From assembly GCF_006788895.1 (NCBI RefSeq), contig NZ_VFRA01000001.1, positions 186,001-250,000 on the forward strand: DNA of 64,000 bases. The letters run 5' to 3'. Both the position numbers and the translations under genes were made by a program. The notes under the pieces are model-generated. The model searched no databases. It saw only the letters and a program-made list of their open reading frames with translations, and was not told the origin of the DNA. Of the stretch, positions 41,006 through 50,496 are shown piece after piece; position 1 is the stretch's first letter; every line of letters starts with the position of its first letter. The DNA is from Rhodoglobus vestalii. Lineage in GTDB: Bacteria > Actinomycetota > Actinomycetes > Actinomycetales > Microbacteriaceae.

Positions 41006-42054
41006 CGGTTGGTGGCAGCGACCCACTCATCGAGCTTCGCGCTGGCAGAACCCGAATCAACGAGGTCTTCTGCGCGATCAAGCTGCTCCCGGAGCCGTGC
41101 CAGTAGCGGTCGTTGGCTCTGTTCGGGATCTTTCGCGAGGTCAAATGCTGCGAGTCCAGCGGCGGCATTGAGCAACACGACATCGCGTGCGGGAGTTTTT
41201 TCTCCGCCGAGGACCGAGCGGATGACCTGTGCGTTGTGTTCGGGGTCTTTGCCCAGCAGCGCCTCAATCGGAGCGCGCGGGATCCCGAGTTCCAGCGGAT
41301 CAAGGTCATGCTCTGTCACGAAGCCGCGCGACACTTCCCACACGTGACTGTGCCCCGTAGTAGTGAGCTTGTCGATGCCATCGTCGCCGCGGTAAACGAG
41401 AGCCGTGGCTCCACGCGTCTGAAATACGCCAACGAGAAGACTGACGCGCTCGCGACTACCGACGCCGACCGCGGACGCCTGAGGACGAGCGGGGTTGCAG
41501 AGTGGCCCCAGAATATTGAACAGAGTGGGTATCGCCAGTTCGCGACGTGTCGGCCCCGCGTGCGCAAACCCAGGGTGGAAGAGGGCGGCGTACACGAAAG
41601 TGATCCCGACTTCATCCAATACCTCAGCGACACGATCAGGGGTGAGTTCAAGATTCAGGCCAAGTGCACTGAGAACATCGGATGCTCCGCTCTTGCTACT
41701 CGCCGCACGATTGCCATGCTTGATCACCGGCACATCGCCCGCCGCAGCAATGATCGACGCAGCGGAAGAGATATTGAGTACTGCGCCGTAGGGGTCACCA
41801 CCGGTGCCAACAATGTCGAGTGCCATCGGATCGACCGACAACGGCACAGCACTGGCTAGTGCTGCGTCGCGAAAGCCGACAATCTCATCAACTGTTTCAC
41901 CCTTGATGCGCAGGGCAATAAGCATCCCCGCAAGTTGTGCAGAGGTTGCCTCCCCTTTCATCACAGAATTCATTGCCCATTCGGCTTGGCTGATCGACAA
42001 ATCGTTTCCGGCGACGAGCGAACTGAGAATATCCTGCCAAGTTGGGTTGACCAT
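41002..42054 (-). CDS. trpD: Anthranilate phosphoribosyltransferase
   Basis: A 350-residue enzyme joining anthranilate to PRPP, the second step of tryptophan synthesis. Signature segments are DIVGTGGDPYGAVLNISSAASIIAA (GTGGD, PRPP diphosphate), VIKHGNRAASSKSGASDVL, FAHAGPTRRELAIPTLFNILGPLCNPA and the GLTTTGHSHVWEV-like TTTGHSHVWEV. It is isolated from other trp genes here. A TAGAAT -10 lies 7 nt before the ATG. The stop overlaps the glpK remnant convergently. Confidence 0.95.
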   Translation of the reverse strand: MVNPTWQDILSSLVAGNDLSISQAEWAMNSVMKGEATSAQLAGMLIALRIKGETVDEIVGFRDAALASAVPLSVDPMALDIVGTGGDPYGAVLNISSAASIIAAAGDVPVIKHGNRAASSKSGASDVLSALGLNLELTPDRVAEVLDEVGITFVYAALFHPGFAHAGPTRRELAIPTLFNILGPLCNPARPQASAVGVGSRERVSLLVGVFQTRGATALVYRGDDGIDKLTTTGHSHVWEVSRGFVTEHDLDPLELGIPRAPIEALLGKDPEHNAQVIRSVLGGEKTPARDVVLLNAAAGLAAFDLAKDPEQSQRPLLARLREQLDRAEDLVDSGSASAKLDEWVAATNR

Positions 42055-42061
42055 AAGGGAA

Positions 42062-42067
42062 ATTCTA
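42062..42067 (-). promoter_or_regulatory. -10 element of trpD (leaderless)
   Basis: TAGAAT on the minus strand, 7 nt upstream of the ATG at 42054. Confidence 0.6.
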
Positions 42068-42092
42068 CCGATGCTGAGCGAATGGCCGGGGA

Positions 42093-42125
42093 TTGAAAAA
42101 AGAACCCAAAGATATCGGCCATAAT
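42093..42125 (+). promoter_or_regulatory. Promoter of ctaE-qcrCAB operon (leaderless)
   Basis: CATAAT at 42120-42125 lies 6 nt upstream of the GTG at 42132. A TTGAAA hexamer at 42093-42098 could serve as -35, although the 21-bp spacing is long. Confidence 0.5.
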
Positions 42126-42131
42126 AGACAT

Positions 42132-42767
42132 GTGTCCACAGCTGCCCTCAACCGCTCACTCGGAGCCCAGTCTGTCCAACGACCGAACTCTGTTGCGGTC
42201 GGTACCATCGTGTGGCTGGGAAGCGAGGTGATGTTCTTCGCCGGGCTTTTCGCCATTTACTTTACTCTCAGATCCACTTCGCCGGGCCTGTGGGCTGAGC
42301 AGACCGAAAAGCTTAACGTGCCATTCGCGACGACGATCACGGTTATCCTCGTGCTCTCGTCAGTGACGTGCCAGTTTGGTGTCTTTGCCGCCGAACGGAT
42401 GCAAGTCAACCGCACCGGCAAGCTCCTGCAGTTTTGGAAGTGGGGAATGACGGAATGGTTCTTCCTGACCTTCGGAATGGGCGCGGTCTTCGTCACGGGC
42501 CAGGTTTACGAGTACGCGGTTTTGGTCTCCGAGAACGTGAGTCTCTCGAGTGACTCGTACGGTTCAGCGTTCTACATCACAACCGGATTCCACGGACTCC
42601 ACGTTGCCGGCGGGCTTATCGCCTTCCTTCTCGTGATCGGTCGCGGATTCGCTGTCAAAAACTTCGGCCACAAAGAGGCGACCAGCGCGATCGTCGTTTC
42701 TTACTACTGGCACTTCGTCGACGCGGTCTGGATCGGCCTCTTCGCAATCATCTACCTGCTCCAATAA
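42132..42767 (+). CDS. ctaE: Cytochrome c oxidase subunit III
   Basis: A 211-residue membrane subunit of aa3 oxidase with five hydrophobic segments, matching the actinobacterial 5-7 TM form. [23 protein letters not shown] and the [16 protein letters not shown] and [13 protein letters not shown] motifs are typical of subunit III. The start is GTG 42132, fixed by the CATAAT -10. It is first gene of the operon with qcrC, qcrA and qcrB, which encode the bc1 part of the same supercomplex. Confidence 0.95.
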   Translation: MSTAALNRSLGAQSVQRPNSVAVGTIVWLGSEVMFFAGLFAIYFTLRSTSPGLWAEQTEKLNVPFATTITVILVLSSVTCQFGVFAAERMQVNRTGKLLQFWKWGMTEWFFLTFGMGAVFVTGQVYEYAVLVSENVSLSSDSYGSAFYITTGFHGLHVAGGLIAFLLVIGRGFAVKNFGHKEATSAIVVSYYWHFVDAVWIGLFAIIYLLQ

Positions 42768-42784
42768 GAAACGGAATAGACGTA

Positions 42785-43594
42785 ATGGCAACAAAGGCAG
42801 TCCGCGCGTCACGCAGTTCACGATCTGCGGGGCGACGCCATCCTCTCGCGACTGTGGCACTACTGGTCGTCGGACTTGTGGGAACGGGCGGCGCGTATGC
42901 GCTGTTCACCTCGAGCGCAACAGCAGAGACTAGCGTCTCCGCTGAAGCTCTTGTCGAAGAAGGCGGAAAACTTTTCGCCGCAAACTGTGCGACATGTCAC
43001 GGGCTCAACCTTGAGGGCAGTACCCAGGGGCCCATGCTGATTGGCGTGGGAGCAGCATCCACCGACTTCCAAGTGGGCACCGGTCGTATGCCGCTGGCCT
43101 ACTCGGGGCCACAGGGCGAGAAGAAGCCCGTGCAGTTCACAGAAGAGCAGATTCAGGCGCTTTCCGTATTCGTCGCCTCAAAGGGTCCCGGTCCTGCAAT
43201 TCCTGCTGACATGTACCTCACGGGTGAGGGCGATGTTTCCAACGGAGCCGAGCTCTTCCGCGTCAATTGTGCAATGTGTCACAACGTAGCGGGTGCCGGT
43301 GGTGCACTCACCGAGGGAAAGTACGCGCCGGGACTTTCCGGAGTCACTCCCAAGCACGCCTACGAGGCAATGCTGACGGGGCCACAAAACATGCCAGTAT
43401 TCAATGACGCAAACCTCTCTCCTGAAGAGAAGGCCGACATCATCACGTACCTCAAGTACCTGGACGAGACACCTTCCGTAGGTGGATTCACCCTCGGTTC
43501 ACTCGGGCCCGTCTCCGAGGGCTTGTTCATCTGGATTTTCGGTCTGGGCGCGCTCGTGGCGATCACGGTCTGGCTCACGGCTAAGTCAAACTAG
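42785..43594 (+). CDS. qcrC: Di-haem cytochrome c subunit of bc1 complex
   Basis: A 269-residue protein. The N-terminal TM anchor (TVALLVVGLVGTGGAYALF) precedes two c-type haem sites, CATCH and CAMCH, in the exported part; the matching axial Met regions are GTGRMPLAYS and GPQNMPVFNDANLSPEEK. A C-terminal TM helix (SEGLFIWIFGLGALVAITVWL) ends it. Two haems let QcrC pass electrons straight to CtaC without a soluble cytochrome c, as known for actinobacterial bcc-aa3. Confidence 0.96.
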   Translation: MATKAVRASRSSRSAGRRHPLATVALLVVGLVGTGGAYALFTSSATAETSVSAEALVEEGGKLFAANCATCHGLNLEGSTQGPMLIGVGAASTDFQVGTGRMPLAYSGPQGEKKPVQFTEEQIQALSVFVASKGPGPAIPADMYLTGEGDVSNGAELFRVNCAMCHNVAGAGGALTEGKYAPGLSGVTPKHAYEAMLTGPQNMPVFNDANLSPEEKADIITYLKYLDETPSVGGFTLGSLGPVSEGLFIWIFGLGALVAITVWLTAKSN

Positions 43595-43633
43595 TTAGCG
43601 GCCGCTACACAGCGGACGGTTGAAGGGATAAGA

Positions 43634-44710
43634 ATGGCAGACGACCACGGCGATACCGCCGGCAGCACGGCTGCGGGTACGGACGTCGCGCAGAATAGAG
43701 CACCTGCACACAGTGCCGGTACCGCTGTCGTCCCAACCGCCGAACTACTCAACCCCGGGTTCCCGCCGTACCGCCCACGCGTGACGGATCTCGACCCCAA
43801 AGTCGATAAGCAGCAAGAACGACGTGTGTCCGCGCTGTTCTTCGTTTCCATCATCGGAAGCGTGCTGGCTGTCGTTGCCTACATCGTGTTCCCGATTGAG
43901 CCGGGAAACATGCAATCGGTGCGCAACAACACGCTATTCCTCGGTCTCGGAATTTCGCTCGGATTGCTCGGCATTGGTATCGGTGCTGTCCATTGGGCTA
44001 AATCGCTCATGGAAGGTCACGACCTCGTTGAGCAGCGTCACGGTACCCGCGGCAGTGAAGAGACCCGCGCCAAGGCAATCGAGGTGTTCACGCTCGGAAA
44101 CAAAGAATCTGGTTTCGGCCGTCGTACGCTCCTGCGCAACACCCTCATCGGGGCTCTAGTTGTTACCCCGCTGCCGGCAATCGCCCTCTTCCGCGACCTC
44201 GCGCCCGCCGAAGACCCGGTTGGCCTCCTTAAGTACACATTTTGGGAACCTGGTATGCGCCTCACCCGCGACCCCAGCGGTACCCCGATTAAGGCTTCCG
44301 ACCTTACCCTCGGCTCCGCTTTCCAAGTGATTCCCGAAGGTCTCAACGACTCTGAGCACCGCATCGAAGAGAAAGCGAAAGCTGCTGTTCTTCTCGTGCG
44401 CCTCAAGCCACAAGAGTTGGAAATTTCTGAAGGCCGCGAAAACTGGAGCTACGATGGAATTGTCGCTTACTCCAAAATTTGTACCCACGTGGGTTGCCCG
44501 GTTGCTCTCTATGAGCAACAGACCCACCACCTGCTGTGCCCGTGCCATCAGTCGCAGTTCGACATCAAGCGCGAAGCAGCGGTGATCTTTGGACCCGCAA
44601 AACGTCCACTTCCTCAATTGCCGATTTCGGTCGACTCAGAGGGCTACCTCATCGCTACCAGCGACTTCATGGAGCCCGTCGGACCGAGTTTCTGGGAGCG
44701 CAAGCTATGA
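43634..44710 (+). CDS. qcrA: Rieske iron-sulphur subunit of bc1 complex
   Basis: A 358-residue protein. Three N-terminal TM helices (SALFFVSIIGSVLAVVAYIVF, NTLFLGLGISLGLLGIGIGAV, LIGALVVTPLPAIALF), as in other actinobacterial QcrA, precede the periplasmic Rieske domain with CTHVGC and CPCHQSQFD binding the 2Fe-2S cluster. A Tat-type recognition region (FGRRTLLRN) sits before the third TM. Shine-Dalgarno AAGGGATAAGA. It overlaps qcrB by 4 bp (ATGA). Confidence 0.96.
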   Translation: MADDHGDTAGSTAAGTDVAQNRAPAHSAGTAVVPTAELLNPGFPPYRPRVTDLDPKVDKQQERRVSALFFVSIIGSVLAVVAYIVFPIEPGNMQSVRNNTLFLGLGISLGLLGIGIGAVHWAKSLMEGHDLVEQRHGTRGSEETRAKAIEVFTLGNKESGFGRRTLLRNTLIGALVVTPLPAIALFRDLAPAEDPVGLLKYTFWEPGMRLTRDPSGTPIKASDLTLGSAFQVIPEGLNDSEHRIEEKAKAAVLLVRLKPQELEISEGRENWSYDGIVAYSKICTHVGCPVALYEQQTHHLLCPCHQSQFDIKREAAVIFGPAKRPLPQLPISVDSEGYLIATSDFMEPVGPSFWERKL

Positions 44711-46323
44711 CAACCACACCCACCCGGGACGTGCAGCAGAAGTCGCGCGGACAGCGCTTCACGTCGGCCGCAGCCAACTACGTTGACGAGCGCACGAGCA
44801 TCTCCGGTCTCGTCAAAGAGGTAGGTCGCAAGATCTTCCCTGACCACTGGTCCTTCATGCTCGGCGAGGTTGCTCTCTACAGCTTCATCGTAATTCTCCT
44901 CTCGGGAACGTTCCTGACGTTCTTCTATGAGGCGTCAATGGTAGAAGTCGAGTATGACGGTTCCTATGCACCCCTTAAGGGCATCGAGATGTCTGTCGCA
45001 ATGGCATCAACACTCGATATCTCGTTCGATATCCGCGGCGGCCTCCTTATGCGCCAGGTTCACCACTGGGCAGCGCTACTCTTCGTAGCAGCCATTGGTC
45101 TGCACATGCTCCGCGTGTACTTCACCGGAGCATTCCGCAAGCCCCGTGAGATCAACTGGTTCATCGGATTCGTTCTCTTCATCCTCGCCATGGCGGAGGG
45201 TTTCACCGGCTACTCACTCCCCGATGACCTGCTTTCCGGAAACGGCCTGCGCATCATTGACGGAATGGTCAAGGGAATCCCGGTCATCGGAACGTGGATC
45301 TCCTACCTGTTGTTCGGTGGTGAGTTCCCCGGTGTCGATATCGTGAGCCGTCTCTATATCCTGCACATCATGTTGCTCCCGGCACTTATCATTGCTGCCA
45401 TCGGCGTTCACATGCTGCTACTAATCATTAACAAGCACACCCAGTTCGCCGGCCCCGGCCGCACCAACGACAACGTCGTCGGCTCGCCCGTGATGCCTGG
45501 CTTCGCTGCGAAGGCTGGTGGATTCTTCTTCATCGTCTTTGGCGTCATCACCCTGATCGCTTCGACGTTCTCCATCAACCCGGTGTGGGTCTATGGCCCC
45601 TACGACCCCTCCCCTGTCTCCGCAGGTACGCAGCCTGACTGGTATATCGGATTCGCTGACGGTGCCCTCCGAGTCGTCCCTCCTGGATGGGAAACTGAAT
45701 GGCTCGGGTACACCTGGTCCTTCAACATCATCGCTCCGTTGGTGATCCTAGGACTCTTTATGGCCATCGTCGCTTTCTATCCCTTCATAGAAGCGTGGAT
45801 TACAGGCGACAAGCGGGAGCACCACATCGCTGACCGTCCACGTAACGCCCCCACGCGAACAGCGATCGGCGCCGCCGGCGTCACGTTCTACGCAGTTCTC
45901 TGGGCCGCAGCAAGCTCGGACCTGATAGCGACGCACTTCAAAGTTTCTATCGAAGGTGTGATCCACTCCTGTCAGGCTCTACTCATCTTTGGACCGATAA
46001 TTGCCTACCTCATCACGAAACGTGTATGTATTGGTCTCCAGAAGAAGGACCGTGAAATTGCGCTTCACGGTTTTGAGTCCGGGCGGATCGTCCGCTTGCC
46101 GCACGGAGAGTACGTTGAAGTTCACGAGCAACTTGATGAATACGAGCGCTGGAAGCTTATGTCATTCGAGGACTACAAGCCCCTGACGGTTCGTCCTAAT
46201 GCAGAGGGAAAGATCACCGTGGGGCAACGAGTTCGTGCATCGGCCTCACGCTGGTTCTTCGAAGACCGTATTGCACCCGCAACCCATCGTGAACTCGAAC
46301 GATCAAAGGAAGAGCAGCACTAG
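44707..46323 (+). CDS. qcrB: Cytochrome b subunit of bc1 complex
   Basis: A 538-residue membrane protein. The start is ATG 44707 in the qcrA stop overlap; the open frame runs further upstream without support. It has about eight to nine TM helices with the haem-ligating His pairs in MRQVHHWAALLFVAAIGLHMLR and LYILHIMLLPALIIAAIGVHML, the Qo-site PEWY-like stretch PDWYIGFADG, and a long hydrophilic C-terminal extension (~430-538) typical of actinobacterial QcrB. It oxidises menaquinol and passes electrons to QcrA and QcrC. Confidence 0.96.
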   Translation: MTTTPTRDVQQKSRGQRFTSAAANYVDERTSISGLVKEVGRKIFPDHWSFMLGEVALYSFIVILLSGTFLTFFYEASMVEVEYDGSYAPLKGIEMSVAMASTLDISFDIRGGLLMRQVHHWAALLFVAAIGLHMLRVYFTGAFRKPREINWFIGFVLFILAMAEGFTGYSLPDDLLSGNGLRIIDGMVKGIPVIGTWISYLLFGGEFPGVDIVSRLYILHIMLLPALIIAAIGVHMLLLIINKHTQFAGPGRTNDNVVGSPVMPGFAAKAGGFFFIVFGVITLIASTFSINPVWVYGPYDPSPVSAGTQPDWYIGFADGALRVVPPGWETEWLGYTWSFNIIAPLVILGLFMAIVAFYPFIEAWITGDKREHHIADRPRNAPTRTAIGAAGVTFYAVLWAAASSDLIATHFKVSIEGVIHSCQALLIFGPIIAYLITKRVCIGLQKKDREIALHGFESGRIVRLPHGEYVEVHEQLDEYERWKLMSFEDYKPLTVRPNAEGKITVGQRVRASASRWFFEDRIAPATHRELERSKEEQH

Positions 46324-46340
46324 TTCTCTCTCGCACAACA

Positions 46341-46380
46341 CTTCTGGGCCTCAACGGTAGCTACCGTCAAGGCCCAGAAG
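46341..46380. terminator. Long near-perfect inverted repeat after qcrB
   Basis: 40 bp in which 18 of 20 base pairs match: CTTCTGGGCCT pairs with AGGCCCAGAAG and the inner ACGGTAG with CTACCGT. It lies 18 bp after the qcrB stop. No T-run follows, so it may block transcription or stabilise the transcript end. It could also act for the convergent side. Confidence 0.6.
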
Positions 46381-46592
46381 TCGTTAACCGGGTGCGCTCT
46401 GGATGCTCGGGAGCCGTTGTTCACTGGTCCACCAGGGAACCAAACGTTTACAGCCCACAACCCACAGCACACAGCACACAGCCCACAACCCGGAACCTGT
46501 GGTGACCCGCGGCACAGTCGATGCCAAGTTCAACTTGCTCGACCTAACGTCGCTACAGGTGCGGCCGCACATCAACCAAGTGAGGCCGTGCT
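46381..46592. other. Intergenic region with CA-rich low-complexity patch
   Basis: No gene is supported. At 46451-46493 the sequence alternates cagcccacaaccc/cagcacacagcacacag, nearly mirror symmetric, with no promoter-like or coding signal. It separates the convergent qcrB and GNAT genes. Confidence 0.5.
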
Positions 46593-47054
46593 TCAGTCGA
46601 AAACGCGCTTCAGAAAGTCAGCGGTTGAGCGGTAACCAATTCGCTCGAAGAAGTCAGCCGAGCCGCGGCTGGGAACCGTCAACTGCCGAACACCACGCTC
46701 GAGACACACTGCCTCAACTGCCTCAACTAGGCGTGTTCCGATACCCGAACTCTGAACTGAACCATCAACGACAAGCTCTTGTAGCTGCGCAGAGCTGCCG
46801 TTGGTGTGAAGTAGGTGCGCTACAGTCGCGAAGGCATAGCCCACAACGCCCGTCTCCGGCTGCTCAGCGACCAGCATGAGCGTAGCCGCCTCATCGTCAA
46901 TGGCGTGCACGAAACTGGCGTCAAATGCCGCACGATCCGGTGCGTATTCTGTGCCTAGCTGCTTGAGGAGCTCGAAGACCGAGCCCGCATCAGCAGCAGT
47001 CGCAGATCGAATCTGCATGGATTTAGCGTGCGAAGTATCCGCGGTAGTACTCAT
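46593..47054 (-). CDS. GNAT family N-acetyltransferase
   Basis: A 153-residue protein with the GNAT order MQIRSATAADAGSVFELLKQLG, VVGYAFATVAHLL, LQELVVDGSVQSSGIGTRLVEAVE (acetyl-CoA loop, Q-x-x-G-x-G) and FFERIGYRSTADFLKR. Two starts are possible. ATG 47054 has GGTGG upstream but overlaps ctaF by 32 bp; ATG 47018 gives the typical family N-terminus and lies just after the ctaF stop. The acceptor substrate is unknown. Confidence 0.88.
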   Translation of the reverse strand: MSTTADTSHAKSMQIRSATAADAGSVFELLKQLGTEYAPDRAAFDASFVHAIDDEAATLMLVAEQPETGVVGYAFATVAHLLHTNGSSAQLQELVVDGSVQSSGIGTRLVEAVEAVCLERGVRQLTVPSRGSADFFERIGYRSTADFLKRVFD

Positions 47055-47445
47055 ACGTCCACCCTACGAGGCTGACAACCAAAATTCCGCCACCAATAAA
47101 TGCAATCCAGGCTCCGGCTGCAACTCCCAAGAACACCAATGACACGGCCGCCGCCAACACAATGGGCCACCAGCTCCACGGGCTGAAGTGGCCTTGCTCA
47201 GCGTCACCGTCTTCGATGTTAGCGTCGAGACGATCTTCCGCTAGCTCGCCACCTTGAGCGTCGTGCACCTTGCCCAGATAGAAGGCAATAAGCGCCCACA
47301 AGATTCCGCTAAGAAGTAAAGTAATCGTTCCGACCCACTCAACTCGTTGATGCGCCTGATCGAGCAGCGACCACACCGTGTACAGCCCGGCAAGGACCAT
47401 AAAGAACGCGGTGAGTATCCAGTAGAGCTTGACGTTGGCTTTCAT
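47023..47445 (-). CDS. ctaF: Cytochrome c oxidase subunit IV
   Basis: A 140-residue actinobacterial oxidase subunit with four hydrophobic segments: LYWILTAFFMVLAGLYTVWSLL, VGTITLLLSGILWALIAFYLG, WPIVLAAAVSLVFLGVAAG and WIAFIGGGILVVSLVGW. EQGHFSPWSWWPIV before the third TM is characteristic. ctaD ends 3 bp upstream, so it is co-transcribed. It stabilises the bcc-aa3 supercomplex. Confidence 0.95.
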   Translation of the reverse strand: MKANVKLYWILTAFFMVLAGLYTVWSLLDQAHQRVEWVGTITLLLSGILWALIAFYLGKVHDAQGGELAEDRLDANIEDGDAEQGHFSPWSWWPIVLAAAVSLVFLGVAAGAWIAFIGGGILVVSLVGWTYEYYRGYFAR

Positions 47446-47448
47446 GAG

Positions 47449-49128
47449 TTATTTAACCTTCTCATCCGCAAGATCATAAACGGGTGCATCCGGAGCATCC
47501 TTGCCCGGACCAATTCCCACCGGGATACCCGCTTCCGGGTGGTTGAGATCGAATGCCGGGGATTCTGAGCGAATCCGCGGGATCGACGTGAAATTGTGGC
47601 GCGGTGGTGGGCAGCTAGTTGCCCACTCGAGTGAACGCCCAAAGCCCCACGGGTCGTTGACCGTCACCCGGGGCGCCTTACGCGCCGTGATGTAGACGTT
47701 GTAGAAGAAGGGAATCATAGACACCGCGAGCACGAAGGACCCGATTGTCGACACCTGGTTCATCCAAGTAACACCGTCTTCTTCAAGGTAAGTGCGGTAC
47801 CGACGGGGTAGCGCCATTACCCCTGCCCAGTGCTGAATAAGGAACGTCATGTGGAACCCGATGAAAAGCAACCAGAAGTGAATCTTGCCCAGACGCTCGT
47901 TCAGCATCTTTCCGGTCCACTTGGGCCACCAGAAGTAGAAACCGCTGAACATTGCGAAGACGACTGTTCCGAACACTACGTAGTGGAAGTGGGCAACCAC
48001 AAAGTAGGTGTCTGAGACGTGGAAATTCAGGGGCGGGCTGGCCAGAATCACACCAGTCAGCCCACCGAACACGAAGGTGACGAGGAAGCCGATTGCCCAC
48101 AACATGGGGGTCTCAAAGGTAATTGAGCCTCGCCACATTGTGCCTACCCAGTTGAATATCTTCACGCCTGTCGGTACGGCAATGAGCATTGTCATGAGAG
48201 CGAAGAACGGGAGCAATACCGAGCCCGTGACGTACATGTGGTGGGCCCAGACTGTAACTGAGAGCGCGGCGATAGCGACGGTGGCATAAATGAGAGTGGA
48301 GTACCCGAAAATTGGCTTGCGGCTGAAGACCGGGAGGACTTCTGACACGATCCCAAAGAACGGGAGAGCGATGATGTAGACCTCAGGGTGTCCGAAGAAC
48401 CAGAAGAGGTGCTGCCATAAGATCACGCCACCGTTTGCCGGGTCGTATATGTGCGCACCCACCATTCGATCCGCTCCAAGCCCGAAGAGCGCGGCGGCCA
48501 AAACCGGGAACGCCATCAGAATAAGAAGCGACGTCACGAGAGTGTTCCAAGTGAAAATGGGCATGCGGAACATTGTCATACCTGGTGCACGCATCGTGAT
48601 GATCGTCGTGATGAAGTTCACCGCACCCAAAATGGTTCCAAAACCACTCATGGTGAGGCCGAAGACCCACAAGTTTCCGCCGAGACCGGGCGAGAATGTT
48701 GTGCTCGAGAGCGGCGCATAGGCAAACCAGCCGAAGGATGCTGCACCCTGTGGAGTAAGGAAGCCTGCAACGGCGATGAGAGAGCCAAAGCTGTAAAGCC
48801 AGTACGCGAACGCGTTTAGTCGGGGGAAGGCAACGTCTGGGGCACCGATTTGAAGCGGCATCAACACGTTCGCAAAGCCAGCGAAGAGCGGCGTAGCGAA
48901 CATGAGCAGCATGATCGTGCCGTGCATTGTGAACAGCTGGTTGTACTGTTCACCCGTGGCAACGATCGAAAGTCCAGGTTGAAAGAGCTGAGCGCGAATG
49001 ACAAGCGCCATGACCCCACCGAGGAGGAAATAAAAGAAAGAGGTAATCAGGTACATGTACCCGATGGTTTTGTGGTCAGTCGAGGTGACCCAATTCACCA
49101 AGACATTGCCCTTTTGTTCGACGCTCAT
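47449..49128 (-). CDS. ctaD: Cytochrome c oxidase subunit I
   Basis: A 559-residue catalytic subunit with 12 TM helices. Haem a and a3-CuB ligand regions are seen: [19 protein letters not shown] (His), [22 protein letters not shown] (CuB His and the cross-linked Tyr), [10 protein letters not shown] (CuB His pair) and [21 protein letters not shown] (haem His pair). The N-terminal [16 protein letters not shown] is typical. It reduces O2 to water and pumps protons. It lies between ctaC and ctaF. Confidence 0.98.
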   Translation of the reverse strand: MSVEQKGNVLVNWVTSTDHKTIGYMYLITSFFYFLLGGVMALVIRAQLFQPGLSIVATGEQYNQLFTMHGTIMLLMFATPLFAGFANVLMPLQIGAPDVAFPRLNAFAYWLYSFGSLIAVAGFLTPQGAASFGWFAYAPLSSTTFSPGLGGNLWVFGLTMSGFGTILGAVNFITTIITMRAPGMTMFRMPIFTWNTLVTSLLILMAFPVLAAALFGLGADRMVGAHIYDPANGGVILWQHLFWFFGHPEVYIIALPFFGIVSEVLPVFSRKPIFGYSTLIYATVAIAALSVTVWAHHMYVTGSVLLPFFALMTMLIAVPTGVKIFNWVGTMWRGSITFETPMLWAIGFLVTFVFGGLTGVILASPPLNFHVSDTYFVVAHFHYVVFGTVVFAMFSGFYFWWPKWTGKMLNERLGKIHFWLLFIGFHMTFLIQHWAGVMALPRRYRTYLEEDGVTWMNQVSTIGSFVLAVSMIPFFYNVYITARKAPRVTVNDPWGFGRSLEWATSCPPPRHNFTSIPRIRSESPAFDLNHPEAGIPVGIGPGKDAPDAPVYDLADEKVK

Positions 49129-49133
49129 GAGCC

Positions 49134-49991
49134 CTATTCCTCGTCGCTGCTGCCGTTGCCGGGCAAGTTTTGATTCACGTTGTAGTCAACGCCTAATTGA
49201 CCCTCGAAGCCAGCTGCACGCTGCTCTTCGATGTATTCGTTGTACTCGGACTCGGAGACGACCTTGACGGTGAAGAGCATGAGCGAGTGAGACTCACCAC
49301 ACAACTCGGCGCACTTGCCTTGGTACGTGCCCTCCTTGGTCGGAATGAAGTACATGTAGTTGCTCTTGCCAGGGATCATGTCTTTCTTGTACAAGAAATC
49401 GACCACCCAGAAGGAGTGAATCACGTCACGCGATTCAATTTTGATTTCTACCTTCTTGTCGACAGGAAGCACCAGCTCTGGCAACGAGTCCACGTTGATC
49501 GTGCCATCGGGGTTGAAATCGGCCTGAACGCCGGCGCTGTAAACGTTGTCGTTGGTGTAGTTGAAATCCCACGCCCAACGCTTGCCAATGACTTCAATCG
49601 TGACATCAGGGTTGACCTCGACCTTTTCAATCGCTGCCTGGTCACGAGCGGTGAATGCGAAGAAGCCAAGCACGAGAATCAGAGGCACGATCGTGTAGAA
49701 AATCTCAATCGGCAAGTTGTAGCGCAATTGAACCGGGAGACCCGTTTGACCGCGACGACGGCGGTACACGACCGCGACCCAGATAATGAGCCCCCACGTA
49801 ATGACGCCCACAATGAGCAGAACGATCCACGACGTAACCCACAGGCCCATGATGCGGCTCGTGTGGTTAGTGGTGTCGGGGTCGCCTGGCATCCAACCCT
49901 GAAGCTGCTCCTGCGTGCAACCGGTCAGGACCAACATCGTGACCAGAGCGACAGGGATTGCTGCCCATCGAATTCGGCGGTTAGAGCGCAC
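49134..49991 (-). CDS. ctaC: Cytochrome c oxidase subunit II
   Basis: About 285 residues. The signal [22 protein letters not shown] has a lipobox (LTGC), then two TM helices ([45 protein letters not shown]), then the periplasmic CuA domain with [24 protein letters not shown] and [15 protein letters not shown]. It accepts electrons from QcrC. GTG 49991 is preferred because GAGAGG lies 6 nt upstream; GTG 50012 would add seven residues. Confidence 0.96.
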   Translation of the reverse strand: MRSNRRIRWAAIPVALVTMLVLTGCTQEQLQGWMPGDPDTTNHTSRIMGLWVTSWIVLLIVGVITWGLIIWVAVVYRRRRGQTGLPVQLRYNLPIEIFYTIVPLILVLGFFAFTARDQAAIEKVEVNPDVTIEVIGKRWAWDFNYTNDNVYSAGVQADFNPDGTINVDSLPELVLPVDKKVEIKIESRDVIHSFWVVDFLYKKDMIPGKSNYMYFIPTKEGTYQGKCAELCGESHSLMLFTVKVVSESEYNEYIEEQRAAGFEGQLGVDYNVNQNLPGNGSSDEE

Positions 49992-50080
49992 CTGGGACCT
50001 CTCGAAGAACACGGACTAATACCGTTCTAGTCTATAGGAGGCTAGAGGTGGTGATGATTACCGGCTCGCCTGCACAAGCG

Positions 50081-50108
50081 AAAAGGTGCGCCATTCCGGC
50101 GCACCTTC
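50081..50108 (-). terminator. Intrinsic terminator after erpA
   Basis: Stem AGGTGCGCC with loop GGAAT and GGCGCACCT, followed by TTTC on the minus strand. It lies 20 bp after the erpA stop. The stem is symmetric enough to act on either strand. Confidence 0.8.
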
Positions 50109-50127
50109 TCAAGAAATTGTTGTGAAA

Positions 50128-50484
50128 TTAGTTAAAGCTGTCACCACAAGCGCAGCTTCCTTCAGCGTTCGGGTTGTCGATAGTGAAACCCTGCTTTTGG
50201 ATCGTGTCTTCGAAGTCGATGCTCGCTCCATCAAGGTAGGGAACACTCATCTTGTCCAGAACGACTTCGACTCCCTCGCCGAAGTCGACGCTCACATCGC
50301 CGTCAAGAACGCGCTCGTCGAAGTAAAGCTGGTAGATGAGCCCCGAGCATCCGCCCGGTTGAACAGCCAAACGCAGGCGAAGGTCGTCGCGACCCTCTTG
50401 CGACATCAGGCTACGAACCTTGTCCGTGGCGACCTCGGTTAGCACAACTCCATGGGCGGCAGTTTCAACAACGGTTTCAGTCAT
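50128..50484 (-). CDS. erpA: Iron-sulphur cluster insertion protein (HesB/IscA family)
   Basis: A 118-residue A-type carrier. It has the three conserved Cys: one in VQPGGCSGLIYQLYF and two in the terminal EGSCACGDSF. It carries or inserts Fe-S clusters into apo-targets; the gene is next to respiratory genes whose Rieske protein needs a cluster. A TAGCAT -10 lies 6 nt before the ATG, so it can be transcribed alone as well as from the upstream M20 gene. Confidence 0.93.
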   Translation of the reverse strand: MTETVVETAAHGVVLTEVATDKVRSLMSQEGRDDLRLRLAVQPGGCSGLIYQLYFDERVLDGDVSVDFGEGVEVVLDKMSVPYLDGASIDFEDTIQKQGFTIDNPNAEGSCACGDSFN

Positions 50485-50490
50485 GGGTCA

Positions 50491-50496
50491 ATGCTA
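50491..50496 (-). promoter_or_regulatory. -10 element of erpA (leaderless)
   Basis: TAGCAT on the minus strand, 6 nt upstream of the ATG at 50484 and overlapping the end of the M20 dipeptidase gene. Confidence 0.5.

Noticed and set aside
46451-46493. CA-rich repeat, considered as CRISPR or insertion-sequence end
   Set aside because: Units are too short and irregular, with no spacers, no transposase and no target duplication seen.
49197-50030. Forward open frame opposite ctaC
   Set aside because: Antisense to the CuA subunit with all its motifs; composition follows from the reverse codons.
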